Positions 8,110-17,066 of a stretch of 64,000 nt of DNA are shown one piece after another. The notes under the pieces were generated by a model. It did not search any database. It saw only the letters and a list, made by a program, of their open reading frames with translations, and had not been told where the DNA came from. A program made the position numbers and the translations under genes. The stretch is from Solibacter sp039934035 (GTDB lineage Bacteria > Acidobacteriota > Terriglobia > Bryobacterales > Bryobacteraceae): positions 1-64,000 of the forward strand of contig JBDTMZ010000118.1 of NCBI GenBank assembly GCA_039934035.1, in the 5' to 3' direction. Numbering within the stretch: the first letter of the stretch is position 1; the number at the start of each line of letters is the position of its first letter.

Positions 8110-9112
8110 CTATTGTAGCCGCGGCGACCACGGAATCGCACGCGGAATGAGGTCGACTATCAATGTGTCCGCAGGCGTACAGCCCAGCGCCACGGTCAGG
8201 GTCGGGCTCACCCCGAAGCGTTTCAGGTTCACGAAATCCCGGAAGCTTCCGGAGTTTTCGTACATGCCGTTCATTCGAACCGCCACCTTTTCTCCGAGAG
8301 GTTGGCCGAGGTCCGCAGTGACCCGCTTGTTGCTGTAAGACCCACCCTGCGCCGAGAATTCACGGATGGGCGTGAATCCTGCTTCCTTGGTCACACGGTT
8401 GATGACGCCGCCCCCACCGCCGCGGCCGAAGATCATGGCATTGGGTCCCTTCAGCGCTTCCACGCGATCGAGATTGTAGAGGTCGCGGTAATACTGCACG
8501 TCGTCGCGCACGCCGTTCACGAAGAAGTCGGCCGACGAGTTATTGCCGCGAATGGTCACCTGGTCGCGATTGTTCTCGCCCTGATGCGAAGTCATTCCGG
8601 GCACGTATCGGACTACGTCGGCGATGCTCATCATCAACTGATCCTGGATCTGTTCCCGGGAAACTACCGAGATCGCTTGGGGAATATCCAGCAACAGCGT
8701 CAGAGTCCTGGTGCCGCTGCTGACCGCTGCCACCGCATAGTCCGGCGCGGCTTCGATGTTTATGGTTTCGTGCACTCCGGCCACCTGCAGCACAAACTCG
8801 CGCAACTCCGCGCCCGTCGCCGGTACCCGCACCGCCAGGCGCGAAACCCTGCGCCGCAATCTCCAGCGTGTAGGCTCCAGGATTCACCTCCAGCACGAAT
8901 TCGCCATTCGAATCCGACAGCACCACGGCAGGACTCGCCGGTCCCTCCGTGGCCGCCGTAATTTTCGCCCCCGCGATGGGTGAGCGGGCCGGGTCGAGCA
9001 CTCGGCCTGGCAATCTGCCGTTGTTTGTTTCGGCGATTGCCAGAATCGCCGTAAGTGCGAATAGAAAGAGGTGGCGAGCTACTGCCCGGCCGGGCGTTGA
9101 CGTCGCGGCCAT
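8110..9112 (-). pseudogene. TonB-dependent siderophore receptor, frameshifted and truncated
   Basis: The first frame (9112 to about 8840) gives a signal peptide and a carboxypeptidase-regulatory-like domain (SPIAGAKITAA, NGEFVLEVNPGAYTLEIAAQGFA). The second frame continues in register (RLAVRVPATGAELREFVLQV) with a plug domain of the catecholate-siderophore type: LLDIPQAISVVSREQIQDQ, VRYVPGMTSHQGENN, FFVNGVRDDVQYYRDLYNLD, RVEALKGPNAMIFGRGGGGG. The frames meet at a GCGC run (about 8838-8843) where GCGCGC is expected, so one CG dinucleotide seems lost. The barrel ends after about 80 residues with a junk tail at 8110, four bases before rfbF, so most of the C-terminal beta-barrel is missing. It cannot make a functional receptor. 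Confidence 0.85.
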
Positions 9113-9356
9113 TGCTGGTGGTACTCCTTGGAAATCCCTGGCCGGCGCGCCTACAATGAAGACGGTTGCCAGCCCTCCGGGTTGTCGATCCGCGGATCCT
9201 TACGGTGCTTCGCTAAAAGTCTGCCGCGAGGATCCGCTCAGCCGAGTCAGTTGCCATTCGGTTGCAACTAAATCGATCAAAGCTAATTGAAACCTACTTG
9301 CAAATGACTGTCAAGTGAAAACTTGGAATGGACGTGGGGATCCGGCGAACGGCGTG

Positions 9357-9905
9357 TTACCGGACCTGGACAGTACCGTCGCCGGCAACCTGCACGGTCT
9401 GCTCACCTTGATGCTCCCGATCCTGGGGAGCAGATAGCCAATGCATCCGGAGGGTGCCTGTTTCCGGGCTCCACGTGAGCCCCGGCTCGGCCAGTTCGAT
9501 GTTTTCGCGGCAGCTCGCCAGCTTCCGGTGGAACGTCTGCCGCGCGCGGCCGGGCCCCAGCGCGATTACGCGAAGGAAGGTTTCCTCGCCGGCCTGGCAC
9601 ATGGACATACCCAGAGGCAGAGAGGCGTAGCTATCTGTGAGAATCAGGTAGTGCGCGTCCTTTTCGCCAATGAGTTGCAACTTCGCGGTCCGCGCCTTCC
9701 CGGCCACTAAGGGGTCCAGGCTGACGGGCACCGTGTAGCGTTTGCCCTTTGAGGTCCGGATGTCGAGGCGTGTCTTGCCCGAGGCCGTAGCCCACGTCAC
9801 CGAACCGCCGGAGGGCAACGCCAAGCGCGGTTGGGCCGGCGCTGCCGCCAGACCGCCCGCCAGAAATACCGTCAGAAACCCGCTAACCCAGGATCGCGTC
9901 CGCAT
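9357..9905 (-). CDS. Small secreted protein, unknown function
   Basis: 182 residues. The N-terminus (MRTRSWVSGFLTVFLAGGLAAAPAQ) is a clear signal peptide; the rest is a predicted beta-rich soluble domain with two cysteines (residues about 103 and 132) that could form a disulfide. I recognise no family. The start ATG at 9905 has GGGAG six bases upstream. The gene begins inside the last codons of the upstream lysozyme-like gene (23-base overlap), so the two are probably translated from one message and may act together in the envelope. Confidence 0.6.
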   Translation of the reverse strand: MRTRSWVSGFLTVFLAGGLAAAPAQPRLALPSGGSVTWATASGKTRLDIRTSKGKRYTVPVSLDPLVAGKARTAKLQLIGEKDAHYLILTDSYASLPLGMSMCQAGEETFLRVIALGPGRARQTFHRKLASCRENIELAEPGLTWSPETGTLRMHWLSAPQDREHQGEQTVQVAGDGTVQVR

Positions 9906-10710
9906 AGCAGACTCCCGAGTATTTCCAATGCGCGCCGGCGGCGGGAGGTCTCGAGTACAGCCCGCTGTCGCGCTTGTGGAGTTCCGCGGCCGTCTTACCG
10001 GTATTTTGGGGATCGGTCATGTCCCAGCCAATGTTTCCCGTAGCGGCGTCGCAGAGAATGCCCGGATTGCGCACCCAGGCTGCATTCGCGGCGTCCCACA
10101 CGTGGTACGACCCGCCATTCCAGCGGCAAACGGCCTCATACTTCAACTGATCCTGGGTAAATACGCGATTGCTCTGGGAGAGATATTTAGTCGCGACCGC
10201 CTGTTTGGCGGCAAACAAGGCCAGCCCGCCATCGATATTCAGTTTCCAGTTCCAAACCTGCTCGTAGGCAGGTGCTGGGGTCGTGAGTTGGCACATCCCG
10301 TAGCCGTTGTCGAAGCTCTTCACGGGTTCGCCACCGGAATTGAAGTTCCGGAATTTGGACTCGTGCTGGAGGATTTTATCGAAGCCCTCGGCATTCGGCT
10401 TGGTGGCGAGGTAGGCGGCCACTTCCGCGGCACTGGGATTGGTGCCTGAGATCCTGATAGCGATTGACGCGGTCTCAGCCCCCGCCGTTGCGGTCACCGT
10501 CAACTCCCCGCCCAGATGGGCGACGGCCACGACCGGATTCCATGAATTTCCGGTGGTCTGCGCGGTACCCGATTTCTTGAACGTGCCCCACTGAATGGTC
10601 CATGTCCAGTCGTGCGGGCCGGATGCGTCGGTTTGAAACGCAATGCTGGGCCAGACCGCGGCGGAGGTAATCGTGAACCTGTCGCCGGCGTTCGGAGCTG
10701 TGAACTTCAC
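9883..10710 (-). CDS. Lysozyme/transglycosylase-like protein
   Basis: 275 residues. Residues 1-95 look like an Ig-like beta domain (DRFTITSAA, WTWTIQWG, GGELTVTATAG). Residues about 105-275 resemble a soluble lytic transglycosylase or lysozyme fold: a candidate catalytic Glu in FDKILQHESKFRNFNSGG, then the YGMCQLT motif that in such enzymes is G-Y-G-xx-Q-L-T, and later RWNGGSYHVWD. No signal peptide is visible, so it might be a cytoplasmic or phage/secretion-system-derived cell-wall hydrolase. The start is GTG at 10710 with AGGAGG eight bases upstream. That ribosome site lies inside the tail of a decayed DinB gene. The assignment to peptidoglycan cleavage is inference from motif spacing. Confidence 0.55.
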   Translation of the reverse strand: MKFTAPNAGDRFTITSAAVWPSIAFQTDASGPHDWTWTIQWGTFKKSGTAQTTGNSWNPVVAVAHLGGELTVTATAGAETASIAIRISGTNPSAAEVAAYLATKPNAEGFDKILQHESKFRNFNSGGEPVKSFDNGYGMCQLTTPAPAYEQVWNWKLNIDGGLALFAAKQAVATKYLSQSNRVFTQDQLKYEAVCRWNGGSYHVWDAANAAWVRNPGILCDAATGNIGWDMTDPQNTGKTAAELHKRDSGLYSRPPAAGAHWKYSGVCYADAILG

Positions 10711-10900
10711 GGGAGTGCCCTCCTGTCTCGACTAGCTGACAGTTCGTCGAGATGATGCCGCATGTGACGGGCGTAATCTTCCGCCACTTCCTGCAACGTC
10801 ATTATTAGGATAGCTGCCGAGTTTGCATTTGTGGGGCAACATCCCGGCCTGCCCGGCCTTCAAAACGTGCAGAAGATAACGGTTGTAGGGCAGGCTCGTA
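10707..10900 (-). pseudogene. DinB-family 3' fragment, frameshifted
   Basis: In one frame the region encodes LPYNRYLLHVLKAG and HKCKLGSYPN. After a shift at about 10800-10806 a second frame continues with MTLQEVAEDYARHMRHHLDEL. The intact DinB protein at 12.2-12.7 kb has the same order (YNRHLLHVL, ICRIGDYP, MTLGELAIDYVVHMEHHLEE). Only the C-terminal half survives. It lies just downstream of another, intact DinB gene. Confidence 0.75.
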
Positions 10901-10930
10901 GTGGAGCCTTGCGAACCACGACGCACCGGC

Positions 10931-11431
10931 TTATTCGCGAAAGCGGTAGAGATCGGAACTGGCTACGCCGACTCCCATCATCTTCAGGTATGTGAACAAC
11001 TGATGCTTATGGTTGATGAGGTGTTCCAGATTGCCCAGGATGAGGGTGAGGAGCAACTCGCCATTGTGCGTGAAGACGGTGGGCACCCGGACGCTGAGTT
11101 GCGAATCTGAGAGACGGGCGAAGGCCTGATCGAGGGCCTCTTTGTAGATCGCGATCCGGGCGGTAGCTTCGGCGGTTGCACAGGCATGGTTTACGGGGAG
11201 ACCCTTGAGAGCGGCAAGGCTGGCATCGGGCGCCGCCGCATTCACGGCGGCACAAAATCCGGCGAGGCAATCGAGGAGATGGCCGGTCAGGTTGCCGACC
11301 GGCAAGGCGCCGGAGATTGCGGGTGTCCAGTCGACGGACTCTTCGGGAATGAGGGCAATGAGGTGCTGGGTGCGTTCGATCTGCTCGGAAATTTTGGCGT
11401 GGAGCGCGATGGTGAGGATTTGATGGGTCAT
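10931..11431 (-). CDS. DinB-family (damage-inducible-like) four-helix protein
   Basis: 166 residues, normal DinB/YfiT length. Members form metal-binding four-helix bundles; some are thiol-dependent transferases, most are uncharacterised. The N-terminal helix HAKISEQIERTQHLIALIPEESVDWTP and the mid-protein VGNLTGHLLDCLAGFCAAVN carry the first conserved metal-ligand His of the family. HLINHKHQLFTYLKMMGV near the C-terminus supplies the last His pair. That pattern (H...HxxxH) is what I used for the call. The gene is separate from the DinB remnant just downstream and the DinB gene at 12.2 kb. Enzyme activity unknown. Confidence 0.75.
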   Translation of the reverse strand: MTHQILTIALHAKISEQIERTQHLIALIPEESVDWTPAISGALPVGNLTGHLLDCLAGFCAAVNAAAPDASLAALKGLPVNHACATAEATARIAIYKEALDQAFARLSDSQLSVRVPTVFTHNGELLLTLILGNLEHLINHKHQLFTYLKMMGVGVASSDLYRFRE

Positions 11432-11648
11432 GATGATAGCCTGAGTTCGTGTCCCAGAGTTTCGCAGGGCTGTGCGAGAGTTGCACCCATGTTCGCCTGA
11501 TCGCGTCGGATCGCGGTGCGATCTTCTACCAATGCGGATTGAGTTTCAGGGACTCGCGGTTCAACAAGTATCCTACCCTGCCCGTTTTGCAGTGTGTAGG
11601 GTATGAGCATGAGCGAGATCGACCGGGCGGAGGCTGCCCCACAAACCG

Positions 11649-12083
11649 CTAGACCAGCTTGGGTGCGGCGCAGAAGCGATCGAACACCTGGGTGAGCAGG
11701 CCGGCAATCTCGGGGGCCTCGCGGCGTTCGATGTCGGAGCGGTGGAGCATGTATACGGGCTTGCCGTCCTGAAAGAGCGCCATGGAGGGCGAGGAAGGCG
11801 GATAGCTGGACAAGAGCGCGCGCAGGTGGGCTACGGCCGCCTCGTCGCCGCCAGCGAAGACGGTTGCGACCTTGGTGGGGCGGGTTACGTGCTGCAACGC
11901 CATGCCGACTGCCGGCCGGGCTTTGCCGGCGGCGCATCCGCAGACGGAGTTGACGATCATGAGGACGGTCCCCGTGTCCGGCCCCAGCATGCGGTCGACA
12001 TCTTGCGGGGTTCGCGCCTCTTCGACCCCGTACTGGGTGAGATCACGGCGCATCGCCAATAGAAGTTGTTCTGGATAAGGCAC
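11649..12083 (-). CDS. BrxA/BrxB-family bacilliredoxin
   Basis: 144 residues, matching the YphP/YqiW family length. In Firmicutes these proteins remove bacillithiol from thiolated proteins or act as disulfide isomerases. The active-site loop NSVCGCAAGKARP (Cys48-Gly-Cys50) is the unusual CxC motif of the family. AVGMALQHVTRPTKVATVFAGGD, PPSSPSMALFQDGKPVYMLHR and the C-terminal LLTQVFDRFC helix also match. The start is GTG at 12083. The protein implies bacillithiol-type or similar thiol redox chemistry in the cell. Neighbouring DinB genes are suggestive because some DinB-fold enzymes (BstA, MshB partners) use low-molecular-weight thiols, but that link is inference. Confidence 0.85.
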   Translation of the reverse strand: MPYPEQLLLAMRRDLTQYGVEEARTPQDVDRMLGPDTGTVLMIVNSVCGCAAGKARPAVGMALQHVTRPTKVATVFAGGDEAAVAHLRALLSSYPPSSPSMALFQDGKPVYMLHRSDIERREAPEIAGLLTQVFDRFCAAPKLV

Positions 12084-12206
12084 ACTCGATTCTACCAGCC
12101 CGGGGATAAAACTAAATCAGCTATGAAACTCCCGGTTGTGGGGACGTTGCCTTTGTCCGGTGCGGTAAGTGATTCCCTGCCCTCGGGCGATAGGCCGACC
12201 CCTCCC

Positions 12207-12668
12207 CTATGTTTGCGGCTCCGATGGGGCCGCAAACATCTCTTCCAGGTGATGTTCCATATGGACTACGTAGTCGATCGCGAGTTCTCCCAAGGTCATC
12301 TGCGGATAGTCCCCGATGCGGCAGATGTGCGGATAGACTTCCTTGGGCATCACCGTCAGGACATGCAGCAAATGGCGATTGTAGAGCAGCCACAGGTTGA
12401 CCAAATCGGGCCAGGACTCGGTGGCGTACGCTTGGGAGGCGACCCAGAAATCCTGCTCATAACGCTGGCCGTCGTAAGGGTTATTTTGCTGGGCGCGCAC
12501 GAAGCGCTGATGGTTGTTCGAGGCCGAATCGATCAAGTGGCCGAGCAGTTCTTTCTTCGACCACTGCGCCGGATCGGGTTTGGCGGCGGCTGCGGCTTCT
12601 GAGATATCGACGAGGCGCTTCGGGACGGTCTTCAGGTGTTCCTCGAATCGGGAAAGGGCTTCTGTCAT
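12207..12668 (-). CDS. DinB-family protein
   Basis: 153 residues. It has the DinB_2 pattern: W-S-KKELLGHLIDSASNNHQRFVRAQ (first His ligand), LWLLYNRHLLHVLTVMP, then AIDYVVHMEHHLEEMF (last His ligands). It probably binds a divalent metal in a four-helix bundle; substrate unknown. The ATG overlaps the stop of the upstream beta-propeller gene (ATGA), so it is the third gene of a coupled operon with the S55-like and propeller proteins. It is the best template in this window for reading the DinB remnant at 10.7-10.9 kb. Confidence 0.8.
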   Translation of the reverse strand: MTEALSRFEEHLKTVPKRLVDISEAAAAAKPDPAQWSKKELLGHLIDSASNNHQRFVRAQQNNPYDGQRYEQDFWVASQAYATESWPDLVNLWLLYNRHLLHVLTVMPKEVYPHICRIGDYPQMTLGELAIDYVVHMEHHLEEMFAAPSEPQT

Positions 12669-14941
12669 TTGAGAATTACCTTGGCGACTCCGGTATTGTT
12701 GGCACCGTCGGCGGCGCGAATCACCAGCAGGTGCTCACCGGGAGACAGCGAACTCAGATCGAGAACGAACTTCTCAGACGGGGAATCGATCACCCCATCC
12801 GCCGACTCCATCGGAACCCAGGAGTTGGCGTCGAGCGAATATTCACAGCGGCGCAGGGCGCTGGCGCGGTCAGTGGCATCCCACTCCACGTGCGCCGTGG
12901 CGCCGGTGCGGCGCACCGTGCCCACCACAATTTGCGGCGGCGTGTTGTCGATCATCACCGGCGCGCTGATCAGGGTGGCTTCGCGCGCCGATGCCGGGGC
13001 ATTTGCCTCACGGTCGCTCGCAATCACGCGGAAGAAATACTTGCCGTCGGCGAGCACGTCCGCATCGAAAGTAAGGGAGTTATCGCGCGTATTGGGCCGC
13101 AGCAGCTTCCACTGCGTCTCGTCCTCGCCGCGGAAATACACGTTGTACACCAACCTGTCACCGTCGGGATCTTCGGCCACCCAGGTGAGGGTGATTTGCT
13201 GGGCCGCGGCGCGGGCCAATGTCTGCGTCGGAGTTCCCGCGGAAGTGGCCGGCGTATCGCTGTCCGACACCGTCACGCTGTAAGCCGCGGTGCTGCCCGA
13301 GGAGCGCACAGCGGTCTGCGCAATCGCTGCCGCCTGCGTAATGACATTGATGCTCCGCAGCGCGGGCGGCGAGTTCTGTGGAAGGTACGCGAGCGTGACA
13401 CTGTTCAACGTGGGCGTATTGCCGCCCGACCCGGTCATCTCCACTTTCCACTGGATGTACCGCGCATTCGGGCTGGCGATGCGGCCTCCCGCGGCATCGG
13501 CGATCGGATCCGACCACTCGCTCCACGTGCGGTCCGGACGCGCGGAATTGCCGGAGCGGGTTCGAAATTGCATCTTGGTCGCCCGCGGCATATCGGCGCG
13601 CCAACTGAGACTGCCCCAACGGGAGGCGGTGCTGGAATCGTGCACCGGAGCTTCGTAGGAACCCGACGGTCCCGCCGTCTCCCCCAGCCGGAAAAGCCTT
13701 CCCATATTGCCAGTGGCGGCAATCACCGAATGATCCGACGGCAGCAGCCGCGTGGTCTCGCCTTCGTTCGTCTGCGTGACCAGCGTGACGCGCCGGTCCG
13801 GGGCGAGGCCGTAAATTCGCCCATCCTGGTCTGTGGAGAAGAGAATCTGCTTCTCCAGCGCCAGCACGTCGTAAACGTTCTCCTCCTTGGAACTCCATAA
13901 CGTCTCCACCGTGTTGTCCGGATTGATGCGGTACAGCGCGCTCTTCTCCACACCGGAGACGTCGACAACCGGATTGAAACTGGTGCTGACCTGCGGCGTG
14001 CTTGCGGGGGTAGTTACCGGCGCTTGCGACGGCTTGTTGGGATCCGGCGGCTTGACCTCGGAAGCCTGCGCTTCGACCGTAATAGATGTGACCGACGAGG
14101 TCACGCCCGTGCCGGAGGTTGCGTTAGACTGGGCAGCTTGTGCAGCACTCTGCGCCCGCTTGGCCGTGGAGCCGCCGAGCGCCGCCGCGTAAACCGTGCC
14201 GTCCGGCATGGGTACGATGCTGCGGATTTCCGGGAGATTCGCGTCGTAGAGCACGAACGCTTTGTCCTTGGCCGTGATCCGGTAAAGAATCCCGTTCGGT
14301 TCGGTCCCTGCCAGCAAGCGGTTTTGCGCATCCACCGCGAGCCCTGTAATGTGCGTCTGGCCGGTCTCATACCAGAGTTCGCCGCGGCCCGCGGAATTCA
14401 CCCGAAACACCTTGCCCTGGTCCCCGGTCCCCACGTAAAGCGCGCCATCGCTGCCTATCGCCAGCGACCAGATGTAGCGCGCCTGCGGATTGAAGTACTC
14501 AGTGGCCTTGCCGTTCTCAATGCGGTAGACTTTGCCATCCGGCGACGTGCCGGCGAATACGGCGCCGGTGCGGTCCACCGCCAGCGCAAAAATCTCCGGC
14601 TCGGGAGCCGTCCAGAGCAGCGCATTCCGGGACGCGCCTTCCACTTTGTAGAGCCGGCCGCGGTGCCCGGTTGCGGCGTACAACACCCCGTTCGAAGCCT
14701 GCGCGATCGCCCAGATCACGGGCTGGTCGCTACTGAACAGCGAATCGATCTGCGGAGCCAGCGAAATACGCCCCTCGCGGCTCAGCGAGAGTCCGCTGAA
14801 ACGGCCGCGGATGAAGTCGGCGTAGGAGTTGAGTTCCCAAGTGGCAGTGCCGCTGGCAGGCGCGTAGGGAACCAGCGTCGCAAACAGGGCCGCGGCGCAG
14901 GCGATGGGTCTCATGCGGTGAAGGCGCATCGGAGCGATCAT
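12665..14941 (-). CDS. Secreted beta-propeller protein with C-terminal Ig/Fn3-like domains
   Basis: 758 residues. An N-terminal signal peptide (residues about 9-30, ending near APASG) precedes repeated blades with the pattern LYAATG-RGRLYKVEG, VFAGTSPDGKVYRIENG, LYVGTGDQGKVFRVNSAG, LLAGTEPNGILYRITA and others up to about residue 400. This is an NHL/SMP30-like propeller. A discoidin-like segment (about 420-520) and two Ig/fibronectin-like domains follow (VAEDPDGDRLVYNVYFRG; the last ends HLLVIRAADGANNTGVAKVILK). It should be periplasmic or surface-exposed and bind rather than catalyse. The ATG at 14941 overlaps the stop of the S55-like gene by four bases, and its own stop overlaps the DinB start. 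A Thr/Ser/Pro/Gln-rich linker sits near residues 265-310. Confidence 0.75.
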   Translation of the reverse strand: MIAPMRLHRMRPIACAAALFATLVPYAPASGTATWELNSYADFIRGRFSGLSLSREGRISLAPQIDSLFSSDQPVIWAIAQASNGVLYAATGHRGRLYKVEGASRNALLWTAPEPEIFALAVDRTGAVFAGTSPDGKVYRIENGKATEYFNPQARYIWSLAIGSDGALYVGTGDQGKVFRVNSAGRGELWYETGQTHITGLAVDAQNRLLAGTEPNGILYRITAKDKAFVLYDANLPEIRSIVPMPDGTVYAAALGGSTAKRAQSAAQAAQSNATSGTGVTSSVTSITVEAQASEVKPPDPNKPSQAPVTTPASTPQVSTSFNPVVDVSGVEKSALYRINPDNTVETLWSSKEENVYDVLALEKQILFSTDQDGRIYGLAPDRRVTLVTQTNEGETTRLLPSDHSVIAATGNMGRLFRLGETAGPSGSYEAPVHDSSTASRWGSLSWRADMPRATKMQFRTRSGNSARPDRTWSEWSDPIADAAGGRIASPNARYIQWKVEMTGSGGNTPTLNSVTLAYLPQNSPPALRSINVITQAAAIAQTAVRSSGSTAAYSVTVSDSDTPATSAGTPTQTLARAAAQQITLTWVAEDPDGDRLVYNVYFRGEDETQWKLLRPNTRDNSLTFDADVLADGKYFFRVIASDREANAPASAREATLISAPVMIDNTPPQIVVGTVRRTGATAHVEWDATDRASALRRCEYSLDANSWVPMESADGVIDSPSEKFVLDLSSLSPGEHLLVIRAADGANNTGVAKVILK

Positions 14942-16725
14942 TCCTTTACTTCCACTTGGACAGTTTTCGAACCGGTGACAGACATGTCCCCCAGGTCGAG
15001 TTCCATTTCCCCGATCTTCGCGTTGCGCGTGGAAGTCACCCCGGCAGCGATGGAAGGCGAACCGGACAGGACGAGAGAGATGGACGCGGGAGGATCCGGT
15101 AAGTCGACCCCTTCCAACTGAAACGCGGGGTCGGCGCGCCAGACCCGAATATAAGCCTTGGTATTGGGGTGCAAGTTATTAACTGTCGAGAGCAATTGGG
15201 CCGGCGTGCGTGCCGTGGCACTGAGCACCTGGCGAAAGTCAGCGATGTTCGTGGTCGTGGCATCGGCCACCGTGAAATAGAGTGGGCCGGGTTCCGCGCC
15301 GATCGGAACCGGGTAATCGAGGGTGCGGACGGTTTCGGCGCCGTTGTCCCCGGTGAAGATGACGCGCAACTGGAGTTTCTCGCCGGGCCGCGCATCGTGC
15401 CGTGAGGTGGTGATGCTGTCGATGGTGAGTTGCTTCTTCTCGTCGTAGGACTCGATGTTGAGCGCGACCTGTTTGAGACGCAGCGAATCGAAACCGCCCT
15501 GCATGACGAACGCGACGGGCACCGCGGCCGAAAGCGAGGCGAGCAGTGGAGTGCCGTTGTCTGACGCGTAGACATTGTTGACGCGCAGCGGCGGCGCGTT
15601 CTGGAAATCGATCTGGCCCGTGACCCGGATGCTGGAAGCGCCCACCGTTCGCTCCGTGGCATCGATGGCGCTGAAGACGGCCATCTGCAGCAATAAGGGC
15701 GAGAGCAGCGTGTCATCGACCATTTGCATTTGATAGCTGTCGATCGCCTTGCCGGCGCGCGAGAGGCTGATGGAGACCGGAACCATCGCGGGCCGCGTCC
15801 CGAGTTCGCCGGCAACCGCGGTGTTGCGGTCCTGATAAATCGTGCCCATCCATTCCTTAGCGGTGGAAATCTTGAAGGAGGTGTTGGTGCTGGCGAGCAG
15901 GGTGAGCACCTCGGCACGCGCGAACGGGAGCGCGGTGGATCCGATATCGAGGAAGCGATGCCCGAAGGCGTAGACGTGATTGCCGTCGATGTGTGTTACG
16001 GTTCCGTCGGCTCCCACCGAAAGATCGCCGGACATCATCTGCACGCTGATCATTGACCCCGGCTTCAGGTCTGCGGGATTGCCCATAGCGGGCAAAACCT
16101 TTCCGCCGCTGGTCACACCCTGACGCGGTTCCAGTCCGAGGGTACGCAGTTGGGGTGCGAAGGCTTCGAGGGTGGCGCGGCTGAAACCGCCGAAGGAGAG
16201 CGGCGTGGCGATGTCGGTCATGCGGGCCTCGCCGCTCATGGCGGGTTCGGGGCGGGTGAAGCGGCGCGTCAGGTCGCGATCGTTGAGGGCGAGGGGGCGT
16301 GAGGCGGGAGCCGAACTTCCTGGGGTGGCTGACGGCGCAGTGGAGTTCCGCAACATAGCTTCGATCGGCCGGATGCCGGCGATGGGATCCTTGGCGTTCG
16401 GGAATGCCATGGCGACGGCGCCTACGAGTTTTCCGTCGATATAGACGGGGCTGCCGCTCATGCCCTGCATGACTCCGGTATGTTCGAGTGGCCCGCCGGA
16501 AAGGCGCGCGAGGATCAGGGATTCCTTGGGCCCGACATTATCGAGGACGCCCAGAATTTCGACCTGAAAATCATCGATCTTGGAGCCATCAAAGACGGTG
16601 CGTCCGATACCGCGCATGCCGGGTTTGACATCTTTGAGGGGCAGGATCGCAGTTTGGGCGCAAAGGGTGGCGGCCATTGCGATGGCCGCCGGAACTACGA
16701 GGCGAAGCACTCCTACATTGTACAA
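14938..16725 (-). CDS. SpoIVB-like S55 peptidase-domain exported protein
   Basis: 595 residues. After a signal sequence (about residues 6-23), residues 25-230 resemble the SpoIVB peptidase S55 domain. KPGMRGIGRTVFDG and QGMSGSPVYIDGKLVGAVAMAF carry the GMSGSP motif (88-93) that holds the catalytic Ser in SpoIVB, followed by KDPIAGIRPIEAML, which parallels the SpoIVB substrate-binding strand. The C-terminal 350 residues are beta-rich. In sporulators S55 peptidases cleave signalling partners. In acidobacteria the family is uncharacterised, and the partner may be the coupled propeller protein. The longest frame starts with TTG at 16725 and a GTG alternative lies at 16710; neither has a good ribosome site. 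The tRNA gene lies 64 bases upstream on the other strand. Confidence 0.7.
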   Translation of the reverse strand: MYNVGVLRLVVPAAIAMAATLCAQTAILPLKDVKPGMRGIGRTVFDGSKIDDFQVEILGVLDNVGPKESLILARLSGGPLEHTGVMQGMSGSPVYIDGKLVGAVAMAFPNAKDPIAGIRPIEAMLRNSTAPSATPGSSAPASRPLALNDRDLTRRFTRPEPAMSGEARMTDIATPLSFGGFSRATLEAFAPQLRTLGLEPRQGVTSGGKVLPAMGNPADLKPGSMISVQMMSGDLSVGADGTVTHIDGNHVYAFGHRFLDIGSTALPFARAEVLTLLASTNTSFKISTAKEWMGTIYQDRNTAVAGELGTRPAMVPVSISLSRAGKAIDSYQMQMVDDTLLSPLLLQMAVFSAIDATERTVGASSIRVTGQIDFQNAPPLRVNNVYASDNGTPLLASLSAAVPVAFVMQGGFDSLRLKQVALNIESYDEKKQLTIDSITTSRHDARPGEKLQLRVIFTGDNGAETVRTLDYPVPIGAEPGPLYFTVADATTTNIADFRQVLSATARTPAQLLSTVNNLHPNTKAYIRVWRADPAFQLEGVDLPDPPASISLVLSGSPSIAAGVTSTRNAKIGEMELDLGDMSVTGSKTVQVEVKE

Positions 16726-16789
16726 GGGGCGAGGTCACAAAAATGGAACCAGAGTTTGACCGGGGAGCAACGGTGCGCTAGGATAGTTT

Positions 16790-16866
<77 letters not shown>

Positions 16867-17066
16867 ACTAAATCCAAAGTAGTTATCCTCGGCTTTCCGC
16901 TCTTTCGTTCTCGATACCAAGTGCCAAGTATTCCGTAAGCGACTCATTCCAAAGGCAGTAAATTGGTGACAGCTCATTGGGCCTTTGGAAATTACGAAAA
17001 GTCCTGGTAAAGCATGTAAATTCAGTAACATAGCTAATAAGACTGCTAGAAATGTCACCAATATTG
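16867..17066. other. AT-richer spacer after the tRNA
   Basis: About 200 bases with clearly lower GC than the surroundings, between the initiator tRNA and the end of the primase-helicase gene. It holds repeated GGTGACA/TGTCACC words (about 16964, 17051 and 17066). No gene or copy of the tRNA 3' end is seen. This is a plausible junction of an inserted element. Confidence 0.4.

Noticed and set aside
12731..15121. Several plus-strand frames of 365-389 residues
   Set aside because: They are antisense to the beta-propeller gene and lack a recognisable family.
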